DNA from: Capra hircus
Lineage: Eukaryota; Chordata; Mammalia; Artiodactyla; Bovidae
Length of the DNA stretch: 64,000 nt
Reading direction: 5' to 3'
Assembly (NCBI RefSeq): GCF_001704415.2
Contig: NC_030813.1
Span: forward strand, 14,960,001 to 15,024,000
Shown: one piece after another, positions 1-9,699 of the stretch
Numbering within the stretch: position 1 is the first letter of the stretch
How the letters are laid out: every line of letters begins with the position of its first letter
The notes under the pieces: model-generated
Told to the model about the DNA's origin: nothing
Databases searched by the model: none
The model's input: the letters and a program-made list of their open reading frames with translations, nothing else
Position numbers and translations under genes: made by a program

Positions 1-574
1 CTCCAGGCATAGCAGATGAGTCCTACTAAGATTTTTGCATTATACCTGCCCCAAGTCTCGCTGAAATCTTACTCTGTGAGCCATCCCCAGCCAAAAAATA
101 GTATAGATGATGATGGATGGAGAGAACTCACCTGATGCTCAGTCCCTTTCAGAGCACAATATGCTCTTTTTTTGTGTCTTAACTTTTAAGAGTAACTATA
201 CTCTTAAAGATATATTCCTCATTTCCAAGTCAACTGTCAGCCCATTTAGAGCTGTTTTCTGTCTCCACTTCAACCCTACTCCAAAAATCTCCAGTGACTT
301 CCTTTGTTGCTAAATCAGTGGATCCTTTTTAATATCATTGCTTAATTGGCACTGTCAATTATCCCCTCCTTGGAAAAACTGCCTGTGATTTCTAAAATTT
401 TGAGTAATCTCTTACTTTTCTCTGTCTTTTAATGTACCCTCTCCTCTGTCCACTACTGAAACACTTGTGTTTCTCAGGGTCCTGTCATCAGCTCATTGGT
501 TTATTGATTTTAAATGCTTGATTGACTTCATTCATTCTGATGGTTTCAAAATGCAAATGACTCCCCATCTCTTT
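1..574. other. Unassigned AT-rich sequence
   Basis: No coding, RNA or repeat signature was recognised. Open frames are short and lack any family motif. It ends at the CT/CA microsatellite. Confidence 0.4.
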
Positions 575-586
575 CTCTCTCTCTTC

Positions 587-626
<40 letters not shown>

Positions 627-645
627 TACACACATACACACAACA
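575..645. repeat. (CT)n-(CA)n compound microsatellite
   Basis: A CT-rich tract passes directly into about 13 CA units followed by imperfect ACACAT repeats. The open frame across it encodes only low-complexity Ser/Leu and His/Thr runs, so it is not coding. Length polymorphism is likely. Confidence 0.9.
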
Positions 646-727
646 CAGATATCCCTAGCCAGCCCAGTCGTCTTTCCCAAGCTTCAAAATTACATATTTA
701 ACAGGCTGCTGGAGATCTCCACCTATA

Positions 728-1084
728 TATCTTGTGTATGTGTGCACATTTGGTCATGTCTGACTCTTTACAGCCCCATAGGTCTATAGCCTGCCAGCTT
801 CTCTGTCTGTGGAATTTCCCAGGCAAGAATACTGGAGTGGGTTGCCATTTCCTACTCCAAGGGATCTTCCCAACCCAGGGATCATTCCTTGTCTCTTGCA
901 TCTCCTGCACTGGTAGGCAGATTCGTTACCACTTATCTGGGAAGTCCTGCTGCTAAGTCACTTCAGTCGTGTCCGACTTTGTGTGACCCCATAGATGGCA
1001 GCCCACCAGGCTCCTCCGTCCATGGGATTTTCCAGGCAAGAGTACTGGAGTGGGATGCCATCACCTTCTCCACCTGGGAAGTCC
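728..1084 (-). mobile_element. Bov-tA SINE (antisense), split by a BOV-A2
   Basis: Reading left to right on the plus strand there is a TG-rich tail, then the Bov-A body (GTCATGTCTGACTCTTTACA, then the CAGGCAAGAATACTGGAGTG region), then the reversed tRNA-Glu-like head ending near 947. That order is a Bov-tA in antisense. The head is interrupted at 948-1073 by a second SINE, and the last bases CTGGGAAGTCC reappear at 1074-1084 as the target-site duplication of that inner insertion. Bov-tA is a ruminant tRNA/BovB chimera moved by BovB machinery. Confidence 0.88.
948..1073 (-). mobile_element. BOV-A2 monomer (antisense), nested
   Basis: Starts with a short reversed CAG tail (TGCTGCTAAGTCACTTCAGT) and continues through the Bov-A unit to CACCTTCTCC. 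It is flanked by the 11 bp direct repeat CTGGGAAGTCC (937-947 and 1074-1084), which lies inside the Bov-tA head. That proves it inserted after the Bov-tA. Only one of the usual two Bov-A units is present. Confidence 0.88.
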
Positions 1085-1139
1085 TATGAAGATATAAATT
1101 CAACAAATTTAAAACTGACTTTATTTTTCATTCCTTAAA

Positions 1140-1480
1140 TCAGGGCTCCATCCATTAAGATCCTTAAATTAGAAACCTCAAATCCATCCTTGACTCTTCC
1201 TTAATAAGTTTCTAATCCAAATATAAAGTTTTGCTAATTTTACTCAGTAAAATTTTTCTCCTCCACTGCTCTAGGTTAGGAACACATCCTGAGTTGGGGG
1301 ATTGCTAAAACTCTCCAATCCAAAACTGTCTCCAAATAGTCCACCATTGGAAAATACCCCATGCAAAAATACCCAGGCCACTTTCCTGCCTGAATCTATG
1401 GTTCGCTGTCATGGCCTTCAAAGAATCAAGTCTTGTTCTCTGCAACTTCACCAAGCTCATCTCCCCAGATTTGATAAACC
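1140..1480 (+). repeat. L2 LINE fragment, sense (degraded)
   Basis: Contains the L2-type string around AGAAACCTCAAATCCATCC and TTGACTCTTCC, followed by diverged L2-like pyrimidine-rich text. It is the first of three L2-like pieces in the same orientation and order between here and 2.86 kb, suggesting one old element broken by decay. The match is from memory of the L2 consensus. Confidence 0.5.
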
Positions 1481-1894
1481 CAAGGGCAGACCCAGGCTTT
1501 GTGGGGCCTGAGGCAGTGTAATTTGAGGAAGGAATCTTCTTTAAGAAAAAGGAAACAAAATTAGATAGAAAAGTAAACATGTCTTTTGAGTGAAAAAAAG
1601 AAATCACAACAAACGTTGAAACCTCAAAATACAGGTCCCTTTCCTGGAGGTCTCTAGACATTTAAACAGAAATGTTTACACAGACATGCTTCTAGATTGC
1701 AAACTTGCCTCCCCTTCCCACCTAAAACTTCCATAACTCCCAGCAACCCCCAGAGATCATCAGGAACTATTCAAGTGAAAGAACCTGAAGGCTGAGCTTC
1801 ATCAGCTTTCCAGTAAATTCTGTTCTACTTGCACTTTAAGCTCCAACAAACTAAGCTACGTTCCAAACACATACCAGGCAACCTGAAGTCTCTT

Positions 1895-2075
1895 TGCCTT
1901 CGCTTATGCATTAAAGTCACTTGTGTATTCTATGCCCGGCCCCACCTTGCCCTGCCATCCCTCTCAGTATACATGCATCCTTCTTGCCTGAATAATTCCT
2001 ACCTATTGTTCAGTGTTCACGTCAAGTGTCACCTGATTCACCCACAACGGGAGACTCCCCTCCTCAGAGCTAATT
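1895..2075 (+). repeat. L2 LINE fragment, sense (3' region)
   Basis: Shows the L2 progression from a 'CTTCGCTTATGCATT' pyrimidine-rich stretch to 'GTTCACGTCAAGTGTCACCT' and 'GGGAGACTCCCCTCC'. These correspond to the segment before the L2 3' UTR. The frame crossing it is not coding. Flanking sequence at 1490-1890 and 2080-2730 was not assigned. Confidence 0.6.
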
Positions 2076-2734
2076 TCAAGGGCAGCTCTCCCCTAACATT
2101 TGCAGGGTCCAGAGCAAGAATCCAAATGGAAACCCATTTGCTGTATACCCAAATATCTAAAAGTTATAAATCAAGCTGACAAACTGTTAACTAAAATAGA
2201 TTCTGCCCTTTCACCATGAGAGAGATATCTTCTAGATGGCTGAGTTCAAAGCTAGAATTCTTGAACTCCTTGCAGTTCTGAGCCAGAATTTGCCACACTG
2301 GAAGAGCTTTCCTCAACAATAGGATCACATCGACTTCTCTTCTTAATTAACTCTTTGCACAGACTTTCTTCCACAGGGCAACAGCTTCAGATGTGCACAT
2401 GTCGACAACCAGCCCTGTTATATATATTGCAGCTCCATCAATTACCACTGCAAACAGCTGTCCAGGACCAGCCTTTGGGGCTAGGAGGGTGCACATCAGG
2501 ACCACAGTTCAGCAGGTGGACTCAGGAAAGAGGAGAGTGCAGAGACTTCCAGGTCCAATGCACAGTCTAGAAGAGGAAGCAGACTTTGGTGATTACATGT
2601 CCTTGATCCTCCAAATGCTCCACCCCGTGGGAAAGGACAGGCCACACACAGGAGAATGCAGAGTGAGGCTTTCTAAAGCAGAGAGGCCAGGGCAGGTGCC
2701 CCTCTCACCTGGGTCTGAGGGAGACACTGTTTAT

Positions 2735-2865
2735 ATGAATGATATGTATGTCTCCCCGTTAGACCGTGAGCTCTTCATGAGCAAAAACTGCTTTCTCATC
2801 CATTGTTGCCAGCAAACCACAAATGCCTAAGAATAAACAAGTAAGTAAGTGAATAGATAGAGGAA
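2735..2865 (+). repeat. L2 LINE 3' end, sense
   Basis: The motif CTCCCCGTTAGACCGTGAGC followed by CTCTTCATGAGCA corresponds to the common L2 tail 'actagactgtgagctcc..gag'. It ends in the characteristic AATAAACAAGTAAGTAAGTG-like terminus. Confidence 0.65.
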
Positions 2866-2869
2866 GAAA

Positions 2870-3732
2870 GAATAGAAGAAAAGCATAAATCAGGAGCTAG
2901 AATGCCTATAAAATGATTCCCATCAGGCTCCCCATGGATCCCTAGAATCTGTTCCCAGAGAAGAAGACTTTCCTATCAGGAGACAAGACTTCGTTAAGTG
3001 CAGCTCTGTGGGATGCCAATCACAAATGCAGTGATTTAAAATACCTAGATGGTGTCCCTCAATACACCTTTTTACAAGTTCACCAGTGATTCCCATGTGC
3101 CTTGAACAGGGGTTTAAAAGTACAAATACCATTTGAGGTAACACCAAGAACCATCTTCAAAATGAAGTGTAATTGTTTCTCAGTCAATAAATAATGTTGC
3201 CTGGTAGCAAAGTCTTCCCCAGCTCAGCAGTGAGAGAGCAAGTCTGCCTGATGGAGAGTTGGAAGGGACAAGGTGAGAGGAGGCTGTAAAAAGGAGGATA
3301 ATAAAACACCGCTTTTCAAGAAATGAATACCCAGTACCTAACCCATTATCTGGTGCTAAGTAACTGCTCAAAATGTGAGAGATTAAAAGAGGAAAATAAC
3401 TTTCAAAGGCCTCTCAGCTCTGGTCACAGTTGGTCCTGTTTCTCTTCAGCTGAGCAAAGGCAAATAGAAACCAGGGCGGTGAGGTATTTTTGTCATACGC
3501 AGCTGCAATTTCTGCTGCCACACTTCAAAAAAATTCAAGTAGGATCTTTAAAAACATGTTATTGTGATGGAAGAATTTTGTTCCCAGAGAATTCATTAAT
3601 CAAAGGATCACTGAAAGGACCTTGCTACCAAACAATTTGTAAATAGGATGAGTTCTGTACCAAGTCTGGGATGCTTCCTTCATTAAGTTTACAGAGAAGG
3701 AAGTTGCAAAGACTGTGTGATGTAGCAGAAAA
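2870..3732. other. Unassigned sequence
   Basis: About 860 bp with no recognised repeat, RNA or exon. Open frames on both strands are short, overlap each other and show no family motif. Confidence 0.4.
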
Positions 3733-3747
3733 AAAGGGGGCATTGGA

Positions 3748-4051
3748 GACTTCCCTGGTGCTCCAGTGATTAAGTTCACCTGCCAGTGAAGGGGACAGGG
3801 GTTTGATCCCTGCTCCAGAAAGATTCCACGTGCTGCAGGGCAGCTAAGCCCATGTGCCACAACTCCTGAGCCGGCCTGCCCTAGCTCCCATGCTCTGCAC
3901 AAAGGCCACCACACTGGGAAACCCTCACACCACACTAGAGAGTAGCCTTCACTCACCCTGACCAGAGAAAGTCCCAGGTGCAGCAATACTCAGAGCAGTC
4001 AAAACTAAATAAATAATAAATAAATAAATAAAATCTACTTTTTAAAAAAAG
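3748..4051 (+). mobile_element. CHR-type tRNA-derived SINE, sense
   Basis: Begins GACTTCCCTGGTGCTCCAGT, continues with a tRNA B-box-like GGTTTGATCCCTGC, and ends in a (TAAA)n/poly(A) tail. This matches the cetartiodactyl CHR tRNA-Glu SINE class, not Bov-tA, because there is no Bov-A body. A direct repeat AAAGGGGGCATTGGA (3733-3747) recurs as AAAGGGGACATTGGA (4052-4066), a 14/15 TSD that sets both ends. Confidence 0.88.
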
Positions 4052-4066
4052 AAAGGGGACATTGGA

Positions 4067-4790
4067 ATCAAAATCTCGGCTTTGAATACTATCTTGGAAC
4101 TCTGGAAAATTTATCTTTCTTTTCTCAATTCATAAATGTAGTTAATAACAAAACTATTTTACAAGGCTATTTTCCGAGGTTTAAATACACTGGTTTATAT
4201 AAAGCACCTTCACATCACCTTATACTTAGGATCTAAAAATGTTTGATAAACTTAAGCCCCTTCACTTTATCTAAACTACAATAGTCATATGTATAGCATA
4301 TCACACGAGACAAAGATACATTAAAGTCAACTTTTACCAACTTGACTTTCTAGGCAACCATCAGCTAAATTTCTCTATACTGGTATAAATGTTTCTCACC
4401 CAACAAATATTTGTTTAATCATGATGTATTTCTTATTGTCTTACTTTGGTAGTCCATAAAACCTGGAGTTTCTCACATAAAATTGAGTACATTTACCAGT
4501 GACTCCTATGTCAGACTGCTTCAATTAGTGGACATAAATTATCACGTTTAATTGTACTCACCCAAAGCAATAAATAAATGAGTGTGTGAATTGAACTTAA
4601 TTTGAGTTCAGACTTTGGCTTGCCTGAGTTCATCAAGTTTCTTACTCTTCACCAAGCTCCAATATAGAATGAATCTGTTCTCTCGACTTAGATTTTGCCT
4701 GAAGAACATTAAGCCCAGTAGTTTTAAATAACAATCCAGTATTTAAATTCTCCTATGTTCTTTTAAAATAATTCACAAACCCAAAACCAA
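4067..4790. other. Unassigned AT-rich sequence
   Basis: No recognised repeat or gene. It is the left end of an approximately 8 kb stretch lacking ruminant-specific insertions. Confidence 0.4.
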
Positions 4791-4794
4791 GATG

Positions 4795-4995
4795 TCAGGC
4801 ATGGGAAACTTTATGCAAATACACTTTCCAAAATTGCTTGAAAGTGTGTGGCAGCTGTCCCCACACATAGAAACAATGTTTACAATGCCAGCATCACCAC
4901 TGAAGATGACGGCATCGGCGGTCTCGATGAATTCAGCCTCAGAGTTCTTGATTGACTTTTTCAATTCTTATTCAAATCCTTATTAATATTCCATA
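4795..4995. other. Candidate conserved non-coding element
   Basis: In an AT-rich, CpG-poor setting this segment keeps four CpGs within about 25 bp (GACGGCATCGGCGGTCTCGA). It also has a perfect POU octamer ATGCAAAT (4813-4820), an E-box CAGCTG, two ACAATG SOX-like sites and TTGATTGAC. Open frames exist on both strands (64 and 63 aa), but neither has a protein motif nor visible splice logic. A regulatory element is the better guess, and this is inference only. Confidence 0.3.
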
Positions 4996-5127
4996 TAATA
5001 GCTTCTCGTTTTCTTCAGACCCTAAATCTAGAAATGCCTTTATTTTTCTGAGTGTACATAAAATGCGCCTAAACCTAGAACTTGATAAAAAAGATAATAA
5101 GCTATGAATCTAGAGGCAAAGGCTAAA

Positions 5128-5245
5128 TCTTGAATTTAGTACTGAAGTCCAAGTACATAAATTAACTCTTACTGATAATATTTACCTCTTGAATTTAGTA
5201 CTAACGTCCAAGTACATAAATTGACCCTTACTGATAATATTCTGT
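5128..5245. repeat. 59 bp tandem duplication
   Basis: Two adjacent copies (5128-5186 and 5187-5245) both run from TCTTGAATTTAGTACT through CCAAGTACATAAATT to CTTACTGATAATATT. They differ at only a few positions. No transposon is associated with them. They look like a local slippage or microhomology duplication. Confidence 0.9.
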
Positions 5246-8200
5246 AAGATATTATTAAAATTGCAGTCATTTACCTTGGTAAAACAACACTTTGCAATTC
5301 TTAAGATTTTAATAACTAACACATCTAATTCAAGCAAAAAAGAAAAAGGGCATGAGCAAAGCAAAGGGAATCCCTGCACGTGATTTCTAGGAGCACTCAC
5401 AGTGACAGACACTAGCAGGTCTTTCCCAACTGGACCCGCAGACTTTGATTTATGCCTCATGCAACTGGCTTTGTGCTCCATTCCTTAGAGTCTTGAATGG
5501 CTAAATCTTTACCTCAACTGGAAAAGTCCATCCTGTAAGCTTTCACCATCAGAGTAGTCAGGCTGTTGATACTATTCCTCAGAAGAGTTCTATCAAGTTG
5601 TTGAAAGCCATTCAGTTAAATGGTGCCTAACTACCTCCTAATCATTAAGACAATCAGTTCTATATAAATACGACACACTGTCAATTCTCTTCTTAAAGTC
5701 ACCCTCCATGGGCAAAAACAAGAGGAGAAATATTTTCTACCGTAATCACCTCGAAGTTTAAAGAGTCAGTGCAGCTGGATGTGTCTCATAACTCTCCATT
5801 TTTTATACCATCAGTGTGGCAAGAGGGGGCCTCCTTTGGTGTCCGTAATGTCTACCTGCTGTGCTCTTTCAATTAAAAGTTTGCTTGTGCTTTATTTTTG
5901 TTGTTGTTGAAAGTATCCCAAAAAATAGTATCTGTAAGCAGCATGGAGTGTAGTATTTCTGTGAAATGAATCAGGGAATCTTGACTACCGAGTTCCAGGA
6001 AATGCTGGGTTAAATTACCCTGGCCCATTAGTGACCGTGCTGTGTCGTAAAAGGAGCATTGTGGTCGAGTGCCACCACCCCACGTACTGTTTTGTGACCT
6101 TTGCTGCAGAATTTCTTTACCTCACATTTCCATTTCTTCATCCATAAAATGAGGAGACTGGAATGCAACAGATTTAAAACTCTAACATCCAGGGATTTAA
6201 AACTCTAATATCCAATGATTCTTTCTGGAAAACAAAATAATTACTTGATATCTGAGTCTTACTGGCTCTACTGGTTTGTCCTTATTTGCTTGAAATCCCA
6301 ACATATAAGACATAGCCTCTGGTTTCAGGTTTTAACAAGATGTATATACTTTTAATGTCAATTATTCAACTTAAATTTGTAAACTAGCATTTCTCAGAAC
6401 AGGTGAGAAACCAGACTGATATTCAAGTAATGTAGCAATTAACTAGTCCTGTCTGGACCATGGTGCTATGCTTGTGGGACAAGAATACAAAAGAATTTTG
6501 TGGCACATAAAAGCAATTTATTAAAAAAAAAGAGGATAAAATCACATTTAAAGTAACTTTTATTTTACCAAGAGTATATTATTAATATTGAGTTCTAAAT
6601 TATATAGTATACAGTTTTTAAATACTGTATATTTCAAACTTTGAATTATAATTTACTTATAAAATATAAGCTCAAATCTCCCATTATTCTGATAACACAT
6701 ATTGTCAGATGTAGGTAGTTTTGACTAGCAAATACATTATGATGGCAATTCAAGAATAATAGAATCTTTGCCTCTAATACAGCTCTTTAACCAAACCACA
6801 AGTTGCATGAATTGAATTGAATAAGAATTGAGTATGTTCCCTCTCCCTTAATATAAAGTCTTTAAATATAGACATTAAAAGAACCAACTCAAAAACAAGC
6901 TGAATATCCATTATGAGACGTTAGTATTGTGACATGAAGCTGTAATTACAGAGCGTTAATTTTTAAGCTTTTGTGTATTTAACATAATACTTTATTAATT
7001 ACATAGATGAAAATAAATGGACTTCACATGTTGTGTTTTGTTTAGAATAGTAATGTTTTTAAAGTTCTAAAATAAAATGTCAAGGGCTATTGTTTCTATT
7101 TTGTTCCCATTCATTTATGGCTTTTTTCCTTTAAGATTGGGTAATGTGAACCTTACCATAGCCTTTCATTTAAAGTTTTGAAAAACTCTGGATTCTTTCT
7201 TTATCAGCAAATAAAGATAAGAGTAGCATGCTAAAAATGCCAATTTTACTTCTTGTCTTGAAAGGTGATAATGTGCTTTCCAAAGCAAATTTTTTTTTCC
7301 TAAGTCCGAAGACTCAGTAATAACACCTTAATAATCTTTTCATCTTGAATAGCACAATTCTTTGAAAATATTAATTACTGAACCATTCATGATATCATTT
7401 TGAAATTATGTTATACCACTTGTAACACTTAAGCAAATTCAAAATGTTGTACAAAGAGAAATCAATATTATTAAAGGGCTATTGACCAAGAAAGATTTTT
7501 TCAGAAACACCGCTATTCTAAGCCTATGTGAGTACAATAAGCTTGAACACTAATTAGCTGCTGAAAACAACAAAAGCTTTATTTAGGTGGAGAAACATGT
7601 CATTAGTCATAGGTCCTATGAGTGGAAAAATTTTAAGATACTTGAATCATGATATTTAAAAATAAATGCAGCTATCTATAATAAGTCCTTCATTTTAATC
7701 AGGTTTTTGGTACACTTAATTGATGCATTCTTGTAGCAAATAACTATGTAATGGAAAGAGATGATTAAAAATGAGTAACATGCTTATTTTAAAACCCAAC
7801 CATTTCTACTGATGTAATAGGAATAACAAATCTTAAATCACAATCATTGTATGGTAAATAATATAAGGTTTTTGACTTTTCATTTATACTTCAGAACCCT
7901 AACCACATTGTCTCACTTATTTGTAATCCATCAACCCAGGTGACAAATAGTCTTCTATATTTACCCACTCAGAATGTACAAGAAGCATACTGTATTAGCA
8001 GCTGAAACTACAAACGCTACTGTCAATCAAACAGTCTGGCAGAGTACCATATTTCTTTTCACCAAGAGGCTTAAAGCAAAGAATCTGTGCCTAATTCTTT
8101 TAAACCTTATAGGTCAAAAGGTTTTAAAATTATTTTTGACACCATTTCTTTGCTTTGTCAACAGGCCTGAGTACTTTTTAGCTTGTAAAGGATATCAAAA

Positions 8201-9250
8201 ATGATTCATTTTAACATCGCAAATTTATGGGTTTTGAAACATCACTTTTCACAGTAACATAATTCTACAGGCAGATTAGATGATTGCTATGCCTCAGAAA
8301 GATGTTGATATGATTTTGAAAACTGTCCTCAAAGCCTGGCTACATAGTACCTAGAACTGAGCCAAATGGCGAGTGAGCCCTTAGAGGCGTTTTTGGCTAT
8401 GGTGATGGCCACAGCCCTGGGGTGGGTGGTCCTTACTTAAGGGAATCCCAGCTTCTCAAGGTATTGGCAATTCCCTGAGGCCTATACTGTGTCACGGGGA
8501 AACATCTTAGCAGTTCTTTTGAAGTCAGTGAATTAACTCCCCCCAAATCCAAATCACAACAGTCCATACACCTTATGATTAAAACATTAGAGTCACCTTC
8601 TCCTTGCACAAGAGAACTGAATGTACATCCTTCTTCCCTGAGCTTTTACTCCTCGCTTACTTGTTCCGTATTCAAGTCACTTCAATGAACTTCCTGGTCT
8701 TTTCTAAGACCTGCCCCCTCTTTTTTCACATCTCAGATATGTCTTCCCTTCAATCCTATGAGCTGAACTGTATCAATGAACTTTCCCCCTTCCAGGTACT
8801 TCCCGATCCCTGGCAGGTTATTTCCCCGCCCAACAAACCGGTTTGCTCAGAGCAGCTCAGAAACAAGTCTTATCATTCTGTTAGCACACCACTCCTGGGA
8901 AGCAAATGTATTCCTTGCCTCTGTTGTCTAATCTTCTCACACTGATATCAATAAGGCATCTTCATGATTACATACCTTACACCTGATATACCCTCTCTCT
9001 GCAAACTTGGTGACTCCACTCCCTTCTTTAAAGTCTCTCTCTTCGTGAAGCTTTTCTTGACACACTGAAGAGCAATGACAAGCGCTTCCTGGCCTCACCC
9101 TGACCAAACATGAAATACTTGCGCGGTCTCTCAGTTACCACCCGAGAGTGATACACAGTGCTAGTATGCGGGGTGTCCTTTCTTTCTTTTAATGCCCCTG
9201 TATAGCCTTATAGTGTGGTATGTACACTCTTCATATCAGTCTGTAGGAAT
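5246..9250. other. Long repeat-poor AT-rich stretch
   Basis: About 4 kb in which I recognise no Bov-tA, BOV-A2, BovB, CHR or L1 copy. It is rich in homeodomain-like TAATTA/ATTAAT strings (for example around 6940-7010) and in poly(A)/poly(T) runs. Open frames are short and motif-free. A small tandem duplication lies at 6171-6216. Possible weak L2-like pyrimidine text occurs around 8980-9080. Low insertion density may mean regulatory constraint. Confidence 0.4.
6171..6216. repeat. 23 bp tandem duplication
   Basis: GATTTAAAACTCTAACATCC is followed, 23 bp later, by GATTTAAAACTCTAATATCC. These are two nearly identical copies (6171-6193 and 6194-6216). Confidence 0.85.
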
Positions 9251-9289
9251 GTGGTTGAGCAACTGAAGAGTCCTGGAAATGACATACAA

Positions 9290-9520
9290 TGCAGCAATGT
9301 ATCAAACGCGGTAACGGCACAATTAACGTTTGTATGATGATGCTGAGAATGCTTAGAACGATCAAGTTTTCTTCAAACTCTGAATGATTTGAAGGGGGTT
9401 ATTTCTCCTTTTTCCATTCATTAGGACGCTCAGGGTACCATGTCGTCAATAAAGAGGAAGTGATTCAGAAAAGAGCGATTGTAATATTCATTCATGAACT
9501 TGTACATGAGAGAGAGAATT
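9290..9520. other. Candidate conserved non-coding element
   Basis: CpG dinucleotides are retained (AAACGCGGTAACGGC, TTAACGTTTG, GAACGATC, GGACGC, TGTCGTC, AGCGATTG) in otherwise AT-rich DNA with no repeat identity. There is an ATTGTAATATTCATTCATG homeobox-like string near the end. CpG retention outside an island is a common mark of purifying selection or hypomethylation. The call is inferred. Confidence 0.28.
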
Positions 9521-9532
9521 TTTAAATATTTA

Positions 9533-9594
9533 AGTATACTATACTATACTATCCTATACTATACTATAGAATACTATACTATACTATACTATAA
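9533..9594. repeat. (TATAC)n pentanucleotide microsatellite
   Basis: About twelve tandem TATAC/ACTAT units with two interruptions (CC and AGA). It is a pure simple repeat with no SINE or LINE tail attached. Confidence 0.92.
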
Positions 9595-9665
9595 TTAAGA
9601 TTACTTGTGTATTAACACAAACATGTATAGTTACACAAACAAATATATTACACAACAAAAATTAA

Positions 9666-9688
9666 CACACACACACACACACACACCC
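9666..9688. repeat. (AC)n microsatellite
   Basis: About eleven AC units, standing alone. Confidence 0.85.
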
Positions 9689-9699
9689 TGCATTACACA

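Noticed and set aside
2393..2830. A 145-codon plus-strand frame as a possible coding exon
   Set aside because: It has no domain or conserved motif and its 3' part is an L2 tail. Composition is ordinary.
4773..4964. Minus-strand frame with a SGDAGIV string, weakly reminiscent of an elongation-factor pseudogene
   Set aside because: The resemblance covers only about ten residues and does not extend either way. Not enough for a processed pseudogene call.
9533..9594. Array-like repeats considered as CRISPR or satellite
   Set aside because: A pentamer microsatellite without spacers in a eukaryotic genome; neither class applies.
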